The notes: generated by a model from the letters alone, not told the origin. A stretch of DNA of 64,000 nt from Streptomyces albidoflavus (GCF_000719955.1 NZ_JOII01000025.1:1-64000), one strand, 5' to 3'; positions 29,313 through 37,587 are shown, counted from the first letter of the stretch. Program-made: numbers and translations.

Positions 29313-30466
29313 CGCAGGCCCGCCACGTCGGTGGCGCGCAGCGCCTCGGTGCGGTAGGCGTCGGGCGGGGTCGCGGCCGCCGTCCCGGGGCCGGGCAGGG
29401 GGCCCACGCCCAGTTCGGCTGCCGCCTTGTCCACCATCTCGCGGGCGTGGTGGAGGCCGATACGGTTGAACTGGTCGCGCAGGGTGGCGAGTTCGGCGGC
29501 GGTCTCGGCGCTGTCGCGGCCCAGCCGAGCGCGCGCCTTGGCCAGTCCGAGGCGGGAGAGAGCGGTGCCCCGGGGTTCGGTCATGTCGCGGAACTCGGCG
29601 AGCGCCCGGGTGTACAGGTCGCGGGCCTCCTCGTAGCGGCCGGCGCGGTAGAGGACGTTGCCGCGCATCTTGTGGTTGAAGGCGAGCGCGCCGCGCAGGT
29701 CCATCGCCTGGCAGGCGGCCTCGGCGCGGGTGAGGAGCGCGAGGGCCTGTGCCACGTCGCCGTCGCGTACGGAGACCACGTCGGCCATGCCGCGCAGGGC
29801 CCAGGCCCAGCCCCGGTGGTCCTCGGCGCGCTCGGCGATCTCCGCGGCCTCCGCGAAGAGGGCGTGGGCGCGGTCGTAGGCGCCGGTGTTGCGGTGCATC
29901 TGGGCGATGCCTTCCAGGGCCCAGACGGTGTGACGGGCCTCGCCGCGCCGGCGGGCCTCGGCCAGCAGTTGTTCGTGGAGTTCCTCGACGGCCGCGTAGT
30001 CGCCCTGGATGCGTCCGGTCTCGGCGAGTCCGGCGAGCGAGTAGCCGCGGACGACGATGTCGCCGCCGCGCTCGCCCCACTCGGCGGCGAGGGCCAGCAG
30101 CCGGTAGGCGAGGCGGAAGGCGCCGCGCTGGCGGGCGAGGGTGCCGCCGCTCCACAGGGCCCAGGCCATGGATCCGGCGTGGCCCGCCGCGCGGGCCGTG
30201 CGGTAGCCGGCCTTCCACGCCCGGTCGGCCTCGTCGGTCCTGCCGAGGCGCCGGCTGGCCTCCGCGACGGCCAGGTGGCAGCGGGCGGTCTCCTTGAGGT
30301 CCCCGGCCGCCTCGGCGGCGCGCAACTCCTCGATGCCGCGGGCCAGCACGTCGGTCAGGGACGCGTTCACCGACAGGGCGCCGAGCGCCCCCTGGTACTC
30401 GGGCGCCGACGCCTTCCCCGCGTCGCCCGCCTCCGGGGTCGCCACCTGCTCCGCCAGACCTGCCAT
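29309..30466 (-). CDS. TPR-repeat protein coupled to prenyl synthase
   Basis: A 385-residue soluble protein made of helical repeats (about 50-340) with TPR-like spacing, for example ALEGIAQMHRNTGAYDRAHAL and MRGNVLYRAGRYEEA. There is no signal peptide, membrane segment or DNA-binding domain. The start at 30466 has GGAGGT seven bases before it. The stop overlaps the prenyl synthase start, which suggests a shared role, perhaps as a scaffold or regulator of the isoprenoid enzymes. No defined function is known to me. Confidence 0.78.
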   Translation of the reverse strand: MAGLAEQVATPEAGDAGKASAPEYQGALGALSVNASLTDVLARGIEELRAAEAAGDLKETARCHLAVAEASRRLGRTDEADRAWKAGYRTARAAGHAGSMAWALWSGGTLARQRGAFRLAYRLLALAAEWGERGGDIVVRGYSLAGLAETGRIQGDYAAVEELHEQLLAEARRRGEARHTVWALEGIAQMHRNTGAYDRAHALFAEAAEIAERAEDHRGWAWALRGMADVVSVRDGDVAQALALLTRAEAACQAMDLRGALAFNHKMRGNVLYRAGRYEEARDLYTRALAEFRDMTEPRGTALSRLGLAKARARLGRDSAETAAELATLRDQFNRIGLHHAREMVDKAAAELGVGPLPGPGTAAATPPDAYRTEALRATDVAGLR

Positions 30467-30758
30467 CAGGTCCACCTCCGGTCCACTCGCTGCCGATCTT
30501 GACACTGGCCAAGACGCCTGCGGGCGTGGGCGGTTCCGGCGACGGAGCGATCTCCTCCGCCGTGGGGGCGGGGGTGTCCTCCTCAAGTGCTACGCGGGTG
30601 GTCCGGGTGGCACCGGAGGCGTACGGGGCGGGGGCGGAGGTACTCCGGCGCCGCTCACCCGGTGGCACCATCCGGCCGTGCCGCCGTGGGGCCCGCGTGG
30701 TCGACTGGCCGGAATACGGCGGCGTGGCGCGCGTCCCGGTGCGGTGAGGAGGGCGGGT
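30467..30758. promoter_or_regulatory. Divergent intergenic region, TPR gene and SDR gene
   Basis: 292 bp. A perfect TTGACA lies at 30499-30504 on the plus strand but has no acceptable -10 at 16-19 bases. It sits inside a weak dyad, CTTG..CAAG, at 30498-30513, about 32 bp before the TPR start. Nothing else stands out. Confidence 0.3.
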
Positions 30759-31661
30759 ATGGACGGGGCCGGGCGGATCGCGGTGGTGACGGGGGCCGCA
30801 CGCGGCGTGGGGGCGGCGACGGCGCGGCGGCTGGCGGAACGCGGGCTCAGGGTGGCGCTGCTCGGGCGGGAGCTGGCGACGCTGGAGGCGGTGGCGCGGT
30901 CGCTGCCCACCGACTCCTGCTCGCTGGAGGTCGACGTGACCGACGAGGCGGCCCTGCGGGGCGCCGCCCGCAGCGTGGCGGAGCGGATGGGACCGGCCTC
31001 GGTGGTGGTCGCCAACGCGGGCATCGCGGCGGCGGGTCCCTTCGCCACCACGGAGGCCGCGCTGTGGGACCGGGTGGTCGCCGTCAATCTCCTGGGCAGC
31101 GCGGCCACCGCCCGCGCCTTCCTGCCGCAGCTCCTACGGACCCGGGGGTACCTGCTCCAGGTGGCGTCGACGGCGGCGTTCGGGTCGGCGCCGCTGATGA
31201 GCGCGTACTGCGCGTCGAAGGCCGGCGTCGAGTCGTACGCGCAGGCGCTGCGGACGGAGATGGAGCCCGAGGGGGTGGGGGTGGGGATCGCCTATCTGCA
31301 CTGGACGGGCACCGGGATGATCGAGGGGCTGGAGGCCCATCCCGTGCTGCGGGAGCTGCGGGCGCACCAGCCGGGTCCGGGGAGCAGGGTGCACTCGCCC
31401 GAGCAGGTCGCCGGGTGGCTGGTGCGGGGGATCGAGCGGCGGGCGGCGAGCGTGTACGCGCCGTGGTGGCTGCGGCTGGTCCAGCCCGTGCGGCCGGTGC
31501 TGCCGATGGTCGTCTCGCGTGTCTCCCGGCGGAGTCTGCGGGGGCTGCCGGCGGAGGAGCTGCGGGAGATGACCGGGGTGCTCGGGCCGGGCGGCCGGGC
31601 CGACTGGGAGGCGCGGGGGCCGGTGGGGCCGGTGGTTCCGGTCCGGCCGCCGCAGAGTTGA
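30759..31661 (+). CDS. Short-chain dehydrogenase/reductase
   Basis: A 300-residue classical SDR, probably NADP-linked. It has the nucleotide motif TGAARGVGAA near 10, NAG near 89, a catalytic Ser in VASTAAF near 135 and YCASK near 150. The C-terminal 70 residues, with a hydrophobic stretch around WWLRLVQPVRPVLPMVV, are longer than in minimal SDRs and could bind membrane. The ATG at 30759 follows GAGGAGGG. The substrate is not evident. Confidence 0.85.
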   Translation: MDGAGRIAVVTGAARGVGAATARRLAERGLRVALLGRELATLEAVARSLPTDSCSLEVDVTDEAALRGAARSVAERMGPASVVVANAGIAAAGPFATTEAALWDRVVAVNLLGSAATARAFLPQLLRTRGYLLQVASTAAFGSAPLMSAYCASKAGVESYAQALRTEMEPEGVGVGIAYLHWTGTGMIEGLEAHPVLRELRAHQPGPGSRVHSPEQVAGWLVRGIERRAASVYAPWWLRLVQPVRPVLPMVVSRVSRRSLRGLPAEELREMTGVLGPGGRADWEARGPVGPVVPVRPPQS

Positions 31662-31696
31662 GCGGACACACCGGGGCCCGGTCCATACTCCAGGGT

Positions 31697-31759
31697 GTGA
31701 ACGCGGCCCCGGGACGTGCCCGGAGCGCCGGCGGCAGGGGCGAAGGGGTGGGCCGGTGA
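31697..31759 (+). CDS. Possible 20-codon leader peptide before the signal peptidase gene
   Basis: Starts at GTG 31697 with no ribosome site, seven bases after CATACT (31684-31689), a spacing typical of leaderless mRNAs. It encodes 20 mostly Gly/Arg/Ala residues, and its TGA overlaps the GTG of the signal peptidase gene (GTGA). It would couple translation of the next gene. There is no homology support. Confidence 0.25.
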   Translation: MNAAPGRARSAGGRGEGVGR

Positions 31760-32403
31760 CGACGGGTGACCTTGCGGAACCGGCGGAACCCGCGCGGCGC
31801 GGCAGGGGACGGCGCGTGGCGGGGATCGTGGTGGCGGTGCTGGCCGGGCTCGTGGTGCTGGCGCTCGCCGCGACGGCGGTGCTGAGCGTGCGGATCGACG
31901 GCGACAGCATGGAGCCGACCCTGCACGACGGCGAACGGGTGCTGCCGCTGCCGGTGGCGTCGGGCGAGGTCGGCCGCTTCGACGTGGTCCTGATGCGCAC
32001 TCCGGGGCGGGACGTCCTGCTGGTCAAGCGGGTGGTGGCGCTCCCCGGCGACCAGGTGCGGATCGCGCCGGGGCCCCAGCAGGGCCACCAGCGGGTGCTG
32101 GTCCGGCGGGCGGGCGCCGGGCGGTGGTACGAGTTCACGGTGCCGGGCGCGGCCGACGCCGGTCTGGTGACCCCGTGCTGCGCCGCCGACGGCAGGCGTT
32201 CGGCGGCCCCGGCGGCGCGGACGGTGCCGAAGGGCAAGTTCTTCTTCCTCGGCGACCACGCCGACCGCTCGGACGACGCGCGGACCTACGGCTGGGCCGA
32301 CCTGGACGCCGTCTCCGGCCGGGTGTGGATGCGGACGTGGCCGCTCTCGTCGGCCGGGGCGGTCGACGCCGGGGTGCGGCTGCGCCCCTCGCGCGAGGTG
32401 TGA
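31756..32403 (+). CDS. lepB: Type I signal peptidase (S26 family)
   Basis: Cleaves signal peptides of exported proteins at the outer face of the membrane. The 215-residue protein has one N-terminal membrane helix (about 21-44), then GDSMEPTL with catalytic Ser51, and LLVKRVVALPGD with catalytic Lys91. The GDHADRSDDAR box near 170 is the conserved GDNxxxSxDSR motif with changes, including His for Asn. A CC pair near 137 is unusual. It starts at GTG 31756. The neighbours downstream encode exported DUF6230 proteins, but a link is only positional. Confidence 0.87.
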   Translation: MTTGDLAEPAEPARRGRGRRVAGIVVAVLAGLVVLALAATAVLSVRIDGDSMEPTLHDGERVLPLPVASGEVGRFDVVLMRTPGRDVLLVKRVVALPGDQVRIAPGPQQGHQRVLVRRAGAGRWYEFTVPGAADAGLVTPCCAADGRRSAAPAARTVPKGKFFFLGDHADRSDDARTYGWADLDAVSGRVWMRTWPLSSAGAVDAGVRLRPSREV

Positions 32404-32413
32404 GCGCGCCAGG

Positions 32414-32998
32414 TCAGCGGAGGGGCCCGGCGATCCGGGCGACGCATTCGGCGATACGCCGGGCCGACTCCTGCGGGGTGGTGTCGGCCTGCATGACGTG
32501 GCTGGCGGTGAGGCGGACGGCCGCCTCGACGGCGAGGCCGCGCGAGGCGGGGTCGATGCCGGGCCAGGTCTCGGCGACGTAGGCGTCGGCGGCGCCCTCG
32601 GCGGTGACGAAGGCCGCCTCGGAGCTGGTGGTGAGGTAGCGCAGGAGGCCGCTGTCGACGCCGCCGGTGAGCATGGCGCGGACCAGGGGGTTGCGGGCGG
32701 CCAGGGTGAGGGTGAACTCCACGGCCTCGGCGACCGCCGCGCGCAGGTCGTCGCGGTGCTGGTCGAGGCGCTGCTCGATACCGAGCATGCACCGCTCCAC
32801 CTCGCGCTGGAACAGGGCCTCGCCCACGGCGTCCTTGGAACCGAGTTCGTTGTAGACGGTCTGTCTGCTGACGCCGACGGCGACGGCGAGCTGCGACATC
32901 CGCAGCCGCTCGAACCCCTTCTCGGCGACCAGTTCGTACGCGGCGTCCAGCAGCCGCTCGCGCAACAGGGACCGCACCGTCTCCCGAAACCTCACCAT
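32414..32998 (-). CDS. TetR-family transcriptional regulator
   Basis: 194 residues. The N-terminal helix-turn-helix is at about 12-55 (ELVAEKGFERLRMSQLAVAV, then SRQTVYNELGSKD), followed by an all-helical ligand-binding domain of usual length. The gene is divergent from the DUF6230/DUF6114 operon. A perfect 7-7-7 palindrome lies in the intergenic space over the operon promoter, so it most likely represses that operon and perhaps itself. The ligand is unknown. Confidence 0.9.
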   Translation of the reverse strand: MVRFRETVRSLLRERLLDAAYELVAEKGFERLRMSQLAVAVGVSRQTVYNELGSKDAVGEALFQREVERCMLGIEQRLDQHRDDLRAAVAEAVEFTLTLAARNPLVRAMLTGGVDSGLLRYLTTSSEAAFVTAEGAADAYVAETWPGIDPASRGLAVEAAVRLTASHVMQADTTPQESARRIAECVARIAGPLR

Positions 32999-33116
32999 CA
33001 GCCGATCCTACGACTCCCTCCGGCGCACTGCGGCTTCCCCGAACTACCAGACGTACGCGGGCCGTTCGCGATCAAGGCGAGGGCGGCGGCCGCCGGAACC
33101 ATCCCGTGCAGCGGTA

Positions 33117-33146
33117 TTGACACCTACTGACAAGGTGTCCAATTCT
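33117..33146 (+). promoter_or_regulatory. Promoter of DUF6230/DUF6114 operon with TetR-type palindrome
   Basis: TTGACA at 33117-33122 is a perfect -35; the -10 is weak (AATTCT near 33141). A perfect inverted repeat, GACACCT at 33119-33125 and AGGTGTC at 33133-33139 with a 7-base spacer, covers the -35 and spacer. A repressor bound here would block RNA polymerase. The region 32999-33268 holds no gene. Confidence 0.7.
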
Positions 33147-33268
33147 CAGACACGTAGCGCACGAATGTCATGTGCCGTGCACACCGGGGCGCGCCGGGCC
33201 TTTCCGCGTCTCCCCCGCCACGGCCACAGCCCGGTCCGCGCGGAGCGCGGCTGACGGACGGAGAGCAC

Positions 33269-33949
33269 ATGCGAGACACATCCGGGGGCGTCACCCGCTG
33301 GCGCAGATCGGTGGTCCTGGCCGCGCCGGCGGGTCTGGCGGTGGCGGGGATGGCGGCGGCGATGCTCCAGGGCGCGCTGGCGGCCAACCTCTCCCTGACC
33401 AACGTCCCGTTCACGCTGTCCTCGAAGACGGTCGCCGCGCCGGGCGGGATCGCGGCCGCGCTGACCACGGTGGACACCGGGAAGAACACCACGGCGACCT
33501 CCGTGGGCATCCCGAAGGCCGGGCTCGACGGCATCTGCGTGCACGCCGCGCAGAAGATCGGGCTGCCGGTCGTCGGCGACCTCGGCACCTGGTCGCTGAA
33601 CATCTCCTCACCGGAGGCGAAGACGCCGCTCACCACCGGTGAACTGGCGTCCGGCAAGGGGCTCCAGGCCAACAAGCTGGTGCTCGACGCGCAGGCGGTG
33701 AAGGCCGCCCAGGCGAAGCTGAACGCCTCCGAGTCGAGCCCCAACGTCATCGGCGCGGCGGCCGACAGCCCCAACATGCGCGGGGCCGGGATCAAGGACG
33801 GCGTCCCCGGCCAGTTCGGCCTGGACGCCACCGGCGGTCTCACCGACATCCGCCGGCTGCACGCCGACGCCAACGGCGCGACCCTCTCCGGCACCATCAC
33901 CCTGCCCGACCTCACCATCGGCCTGGCGCACGGCGACAAGAGCTGCTGA
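33269..33949 (+). CDS. DUF6230 family exported/membrane-anchored protein, copy 1
   Basis: 226 residues. One N-terminal hydrophobic segment (about 13-37) ends in GALAANLSLTN, followed by an extracytoplasmic beta-rich domain. Cys90 (in DGICVH) and the last residue Cys226 (DKSC) recur in the paralogue at 34540 and could form a disulfide. GPFTL-like and PDLTI segments are shared with the copies at 34540 and 36463. The start at 33269 follows GGAGAG. First gene of the operon. The family has no established function; older database names such as cholesterol esterase have no support in this sequence. Confidence 0.88.
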   Translation: MRDTSGGVTRWRRSVVLAAPAGLAVAGMAAAMLQGALAANLSLTNVPFTLSSKTVAAPGGIAAALTTVDTGKNTTATSVGIPKAGLDGICVHAAQKIGLPVVGDLGTWSLNISSPEAKTPLTTGELASGKGLQANKLVLDAQAVKAAQAKLNASESSPNVIGAAADSPNMRGAGIKDGVPGQFGLDATGGLTDIRRLHADANGATLSGTITLPDLTIGLAHGDKSC

Positions 33950-34001
33950 ACCGCGCACCGCCACCCTCCCGCATCCCGGCTCAGGTACTGCGAGGTCATC
34001 C

Positions 34002-34469
34002 ATGGCACCCGAAACCCCGCCCACGGCGAAGTCGCCCGCCCCGGCGGCCCGCGCCCGCACCGCCTTCCGCACCTGGCGGCGGTCACGGCCGTTCTGGGGT
34101 GCGCTGTGGACGGGGCTCGGCGGCTTCGTCATCCTCTTCCTCCCGCTGGCGCCGCTCGGCCGCATCCTCCAGGTGGGGATCGGCGGGGTGGCGGGGATGG
34201 CGGCGGGCGCGCTGCTGATGGCGATGGCCCTGCTGATCCTGCTGATGCCGGGACAGCGGTACGCGGCGGGGATCGTGGCCGTCGTCGTCGGCGTGGCCTC
34301 GTTCCCGCTGACCAATCTCGGCGGGCTGGTGATCGGCATGGTCCTCGCCGTGCTGGGCGGGTCGATGGCCTTCGGGTGGCTGCCGGAACGTCCCGAACGC
34401 AGGGCGGGGCGGGGCCTGTCGCCCCGTCGCCGACGGCCCGGTGGCAAGACGGCCGAGCCCGCCGCCTGA
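34002..34469 (+). CDS. DUF6114 family membrane protein, copy 1
   Basis: 155 residues. After a basic N-terminus with RRSRPFWGALW come about four hydrophobic segments (about 34-52, 57-84, 88-108, 109-127), including GQRYAAGIV and a final VLGGSMAFGW. The tail is basic and disordered (RRRRPGGK). Paralogous to the protein at 35316. Start with GAGGT six bases before it. It always lies beside DUF6230 here, which suggests the two act together at the membrane. Function unknown. Confidence 0.86.
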   Translation: MAPETPPTAKSPAPAARARTAFRTWRRSRPFWGALWTGLGGFVILFLPLAPLGRILQVGIGGVAGMAAGALLMAMALLILLMPGQRYAAGIVAVVVGVASFPLTNLGGLVIGMVLAVLGGSMAFGWLPERPERRAGRGLSPRRRRPGGKTAEPAA

Positions 34470-34539
34470 CGGCCCCTTCCCCCTCCCCCGCCGGGCGACC
34501 GCTCCCGGCCGGACACCCGCGACCGACTGGAGCCTCACC

Positions 34540-35322
34540 ATGAAACTCAGCGACCCCTGGCGCTCCACCGCCTCCCGTCTCGGCCGTCTCCGTGCGGCGG
34601 GGGCGCGGCAGGCCGCCGCCTGGAACGAGCGGATGCTGGCCGAGGACGCGGACGAGACCCGGCGCGGTACCCGCTGGGGCCGCAGCACGCTGGCGGCCCT
34701 CCCGGCGGTGGTCGCCATCGGCGCCCTCGGCAGCGCGCTGGCGGGCGGGGCGCTCGCCGCCGGGTTCAACGTCACCCACCAGCCGTTCACCCTGACCTCC
34801 AACGGCGTGGCCGGCGACGGGTTCGGGCTGATCGTCAACACGCCGGCGCTCGGCGGCCCGGACGGCAAGACCCGCACCGACACCGGGATGACGCGGGTCG
34901 GCTTCTCCGAGGCGCGGCTGGCGGGCCTGTGCGGCGTGGTCCACCAGAGCTTCGCGGGGCTCCCGTACAGCCTGCTGCTGACGGCGGGCCAGGAGGTGAA
35001 GGGCGGCTCGGACGGCGGTTTCACGCCCGACATCGCGGCGAAGAACCTGTACCTCCAGGCGACCGGGCTCCAGTCGCGCGGCGCGACCCGGCTGGAGAAC
35101 ACCGTCATCGGCCAGCCCGCCGACCAGGTCGAGGTGGCGGGCGAGCCGCTGGCCGGGGCACAGCCGGGCGGCTTCGGGCTGGGCTCGGCGGGCGGCAAGG
35201 GCGGGGCCTCCATCTCGCTGCGGGGCCTGGACGCCCGGGCGCACGCGGCGGAGATCGCCGGGTCGATGGAGCTGCCCGGCCTGAATCTGCGCGTCGTCCC
35301 GGGATCGGCGAAGTCGTGCTGA
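34540..35322 (+). CDS. DUF6230 family exported/membrane-anchored protein, copy 2
   Basis: 260 residues. A longer cytoplasmic N-terminus (about 1-48, amphipathic, RLGRLRAAGARQ) comes before the membrane segment (about 50-74, ending GGALAAGFN). The extracytoplasmic domain has Cys131 (AGLCGV) and terminal Cys260 (AKSC), matching copy 1. HQPFTLTSNG matches the NVPFTLSS segment of copy 1. The start ATG is at 34540. The gene downstream begins inside its last codons. Function unknown. Confidence 0.87.
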   Translation: MKLSDPWRSTASRLGRLRAAGARQAAAWNERMLAEDADETRRGTRWGRSTLAALPAVVAIGALGSALAGGALAAGFNVTHQPFTLTSNGVAGDGFGLIVNTPALGGPDGKTRTDTGMTRVGFSEARLAGLCGVVHQSFAGLPYSLLLTAGQEVKGGSDGGFTPDIAAKNLYLQATGLQSRGATRLENTVIGQPADQVEVAGEPLAGAQPGGFGLGSAGGKGGASISLRGLDARAHAAEIAGSMELPGLNLRVVPGSAKSC

Positions 35323-35840
35323 GCCGGGCGGTGGCGGACACGGCCGCCACGGAGCGCGTCCGCGCACAGGACGGCGCGGCGGAGTCCGGGACCCGGGGCG
35401 CCCGGCTGCGGGCCGGGCTGCGGCAGGGCCGGGCGTGGTTCCGGGCGTTCCGGCGGACCCGGCCCTTCTGGGGCGGGGTGTGGCTGGTGGCGGGCGGGTG
35501 GACGGTGCTAAAGTTCTCCCTGGCGCCGATGCAGTTGGTGGTGAGCACCGGGTTCGACGGGATCGCCGGATACCTGCTGGGCGGCGGGATGATCCTGAGC
35601 GGCCTGGTCCCGCTGGCCGCGCCGCAGCAGCGGTACACCTTCGGCATCATCGGGGCGGTCCTCGCGGTGGTCTCGCTGGTCGCCTCCAACCTGGGCGGCT
35701 TCCTGCTCGGGATGGTGCTGGGGGTGCTGGGCGGTTCGATGATGGTCGGCTGGGGACCCAAGCGCCCCGCCCGCGCGGAACGCCGCCCCGCCGCCGGTTC
35801 CGGTCCCGATTCCGGTGCCGGTTCCAGGGAGGCGGCGTGA
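35316..35840 (+). CDS. DUF6114 family membrane protein, copy 2
   Basis: 174 residues from GTG 35316, which overlaps the end of the previous gene by 7 bases; GTG 35331 is an alternative. After a basic region come RRTRPFWGGVW and about four hydrophobic segments, with QQRYTFGII and VLGGSMMVGWGP in the same places as in copy 1. The tail is Arg/Pro/Ser-rich. The next gene starts in a GTGA overlap, so the set is translationally coupled. Function unknown. Confidence 0.83.
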   Translation: MLSRAVADTAATERVRAQDGAAESGTRGARLRAGLRQGRAWFRAFRRTRPFWGGVWLVAGGWTVLKFSLAPMQLVVSTGFDGIAGYLLGGGMILSGLVPLAAPQQRYTFGIIGAVLAVVSLVASNLGGFLLGMVLGVLGGSMMVGWGPKRPARAERRPAAGSGPDSGAGSREAA

Positions 35841-36466
35841 GACGCCCGCGCCTCAAACGGGCGCTGTGGGTGGCGACGGTGCTGACCGTGGTGGCCGGGT
35901 CGGCGGTGGGTCCGGGCCGGGTCGCCGAGGCGGCCGGGTCGCTGTGGCGGGCGGAGCCGGCGCCGCCCGGCAGTGACGCGCCGTTCCTCCCCTCGCCGCA
36001 GCCGCTGCGCGTCACCATCGACGAGATGGTGGCCAAGTCGATGCGGGTGAAGAACGACGTGACCATCCGGCTCGCCGACGGCACCACCCGGGTGACGACC
36101 CGTTACACCTTCAGCCAGCTGGTGGTGAAGGACCACATGAAGGTGGTCCACCCCGGCAGTGACGGCGGGCCCGAGGTGACCATCGACGTACCCGACCAGG
36201 GGACGCTCGGCGGCTACGACGGGCTGTTCCAGCCGCAGGAGACGGTGATGTGGGGCGACATCCACCAGGTCTGCCTCAACGTGGTGGTCCGCATCTGCGG
36301 TGTGCAGGGCCTGCTCAACGCCTTCGGTTCGGTGATCCCGCTGACCGCCGGGGCCTCGGACTTCGACGGGACGATCTACGCCATCCGCGCCACCGGCAAC
36401 CGCCCGGGCCTCGGCAGCACCGACAACCCGGTGCACCTGCCCGGTTCGATCTCGGTGGCACCGTGA
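35837..36466 (+). CDS. Secreted protein of unknown function in DUF6230/DUF6114 operon
   Basis: 209 residues from GTG 35837 (GGGAGG six bases before it), overlapping the previous stop. There is a clear signal peptide: basic start (VRRPRLKR), hydrophobic ALWVATVLTVVAG, then VAEAAG near 32. The mature part is rich in Thr, Val and Asp, has two Cys close together (HQVCLNVVVRICGV), and ends PGSISVAP. It is not a DUF6230 paralogue by eye. The context suggests it works with the membrane proteins around it. Confidence 0.8.
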   Translation: MRRPRLKRALWVATVLTVVAGSAVGPGRVAEAAGSLWRAEPAPPGSDAPFLPSPQPLRVTIDEMVAKSMRVKNDVTIRLADGTTRVTTRYTFSQLVVKDHMKVVHPGSDGGPEVTIDVPDQGTLGGYDGLFQPQETVMWGDIHQVCLNVVVRICGVQGLLNAFGSVIPLTAGASDFDGTIYAIRATGNRPGLGSTDNPVHLPGSISVAP

Positions 36467-37155
36467 GCGGCGGCACGCGGGCCGGGCGGCGCGAGGGTCG
36501 GACGCACTGGCGCCGGACGCCGCTGCTGGCCGCCCCCGCGACCGCCGCCGCGGGGGCGCTGCTGTGGCAGCTGGGGACGGGCGCGCTGGCCGTGGACTTC
36601 CGCGCGCAGGAGAAGCCGCTCCAGCTGACGACGAGCAGCCTGTACGGGACGGCGTACGCGGCGGCCACCGTGGACCAGCCGGTGACCAGGGCGGACGGGT
36701 CGGCCGGGAGCGTGCCGGTGCTGCGCATGGGGTTCCGGGAGGGCCGGGTGAACGGCCTCTGCCTGAGCCGGCAGCGGGAGGTGCTCGGGGTGCCGTACTC
36801 GATCGTGCTGGAGCTGGGGGACGACGACCCGGCGACGTGGGAGGTGCGGACCGGGGAGACCGTCATCGACCTGGTCTCGGCCGACGGGGTGCTCGACCTG
36901 GACGGCGTCGTCGACATCAATGTGAACGGGTCGGCGGCGGGGGCGGACGGGAAGGGCCCCTCGGGTGGTCTCGGCAGCGGGCCGGACCGGTTCGGGCTGC
37001 GGGCCGACTACGCCAAGTTCCACTCCATCGACGCCCGGACGCAGGACATCCAGATCCCGGGCTTCCTCACCACGCCGGGACTGGCGATCCGGGTCGAGCC
37101 GGGCACGGTGCGCTGCCCGGAGCCGAAGCCGCCGCGCGGGACGCCGGTGGGGTGA
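36463..37155 (+). CDS. DUF6230-like exported protein, copy 3
   Basis: 230 residues from GTG 36463, GTGA-overlapped with the previous gene. The membrane segment (about 20-43) ends GALAVDFRAQ. Cys100 (NGLCLS) matches the internal Cys of the other copies, and the C-terminal Cys is in GTVRCPEPK, followed by a Pro-rich tail instead of ending the protein. LTTPGLAIRVEPG matches PGLNLRVVPG of copy 2. More divergent than copies 1 and 2. Last gene of the operon. Confidence 0.82.
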   Translation: MSGGTRAGRREGRTHWRRTPLLAAPATAAAGALLWQLGTGALAVDFRAQEKPLQLTTSSLYGTAYAAATVDQPVTRADGSAGSVPVLRMGFREGRVNGLCLSRQREVLGVPYSIVLELGDDDPATWEVRTGETVIDLVSADGVLDLDGVVDINVNGSAAGADGKGPSGGLGSGPDRFGLRADYAKFHSIDARTQDIQIPGFLTTPGLAIRVEPGTVRCPEPKPPRGTPVG

Positions 37156-37164
37156 CCGGCCTGC

Positions 37165-37356
37165 TCAGGCGGCGTGCCGCCGGGCCGGCGCGGCCTCGGC
37201 GGCGGCGGCCGGCGCCGGTTCGTCCACCGGATCGGGGACCAGCCTCAGATGCCGTCCCCGGCGCCGGGGCGGGCCGAGCATCAGCTCCTCGTACCAGCCG
37301 AGCGCGAGCAGGGCGCCGAGCAGGACGGGCGGCAGCAGAACGGCGACGAGGGCCAC
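37165..37356 (-). CDS. Small single-pass membrane protein
   Basis: 63 residues from GTG 37356, with GGGAG six bases before it. One hydrophobic helix covers about residues 1-20 (VALVAVLLPPVLLGALLALGW), then a basic segment (PPRRRGRHLR) and an Ala/Pro-rich tail. It is convergent with the DUF6230 operon, ending 9 bp from it. I do not recognise a family. Confidence 0.55.
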   Translation of the reverse strand: MALVAVLLPPVLLGALLALGWYEELMLGPPRRRGRHLRLVPDPVDEPAPAAAAEAAPARRHAA

Positions 37357-37520
37357 GGTGACTCCCTGGCGATGGGGGGAGGGGTACGGGGGCGGGTATC
37401 CCCTCGCCGGGGTTTCGAACGCGACGGCGGGTGAAGAAGGCGTGCCGGTCAGGTCACAGGGAAGTCTCCCGGCCACCCCGGACGGTCGACGGTGGCCTGT
37501 TCTCGTCCCTGGCGTCATCC

Positions 37521-37580
37521 GGAAGATACCTTTCCGAAACCCTTGACGCCGCTCGTCCCCGCTTCTTACTGTCGCTGCGT
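37521..37580 (+). promoter_or_regulatory. Promoter of the glycerol-type operon
   Basis: TTGACG at 37544-37549, a 17-base spacer and TACTGT at 37567-37572 form a credible vegetative promoter, with transcription expected from about 37579. Just upstream, CGGAA at 37521-37525 and TTCCG at 37533-37537 form a 5-7-5 inverted repeat that could be an operator. The start codon of the first gene is about 130 bases downstream, leaving room for a leader RNA. The remainder of 37357-37520 shows nothing clear. Confidence 0.6.
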
Positions 37581-37587
37581 ACTTCAC

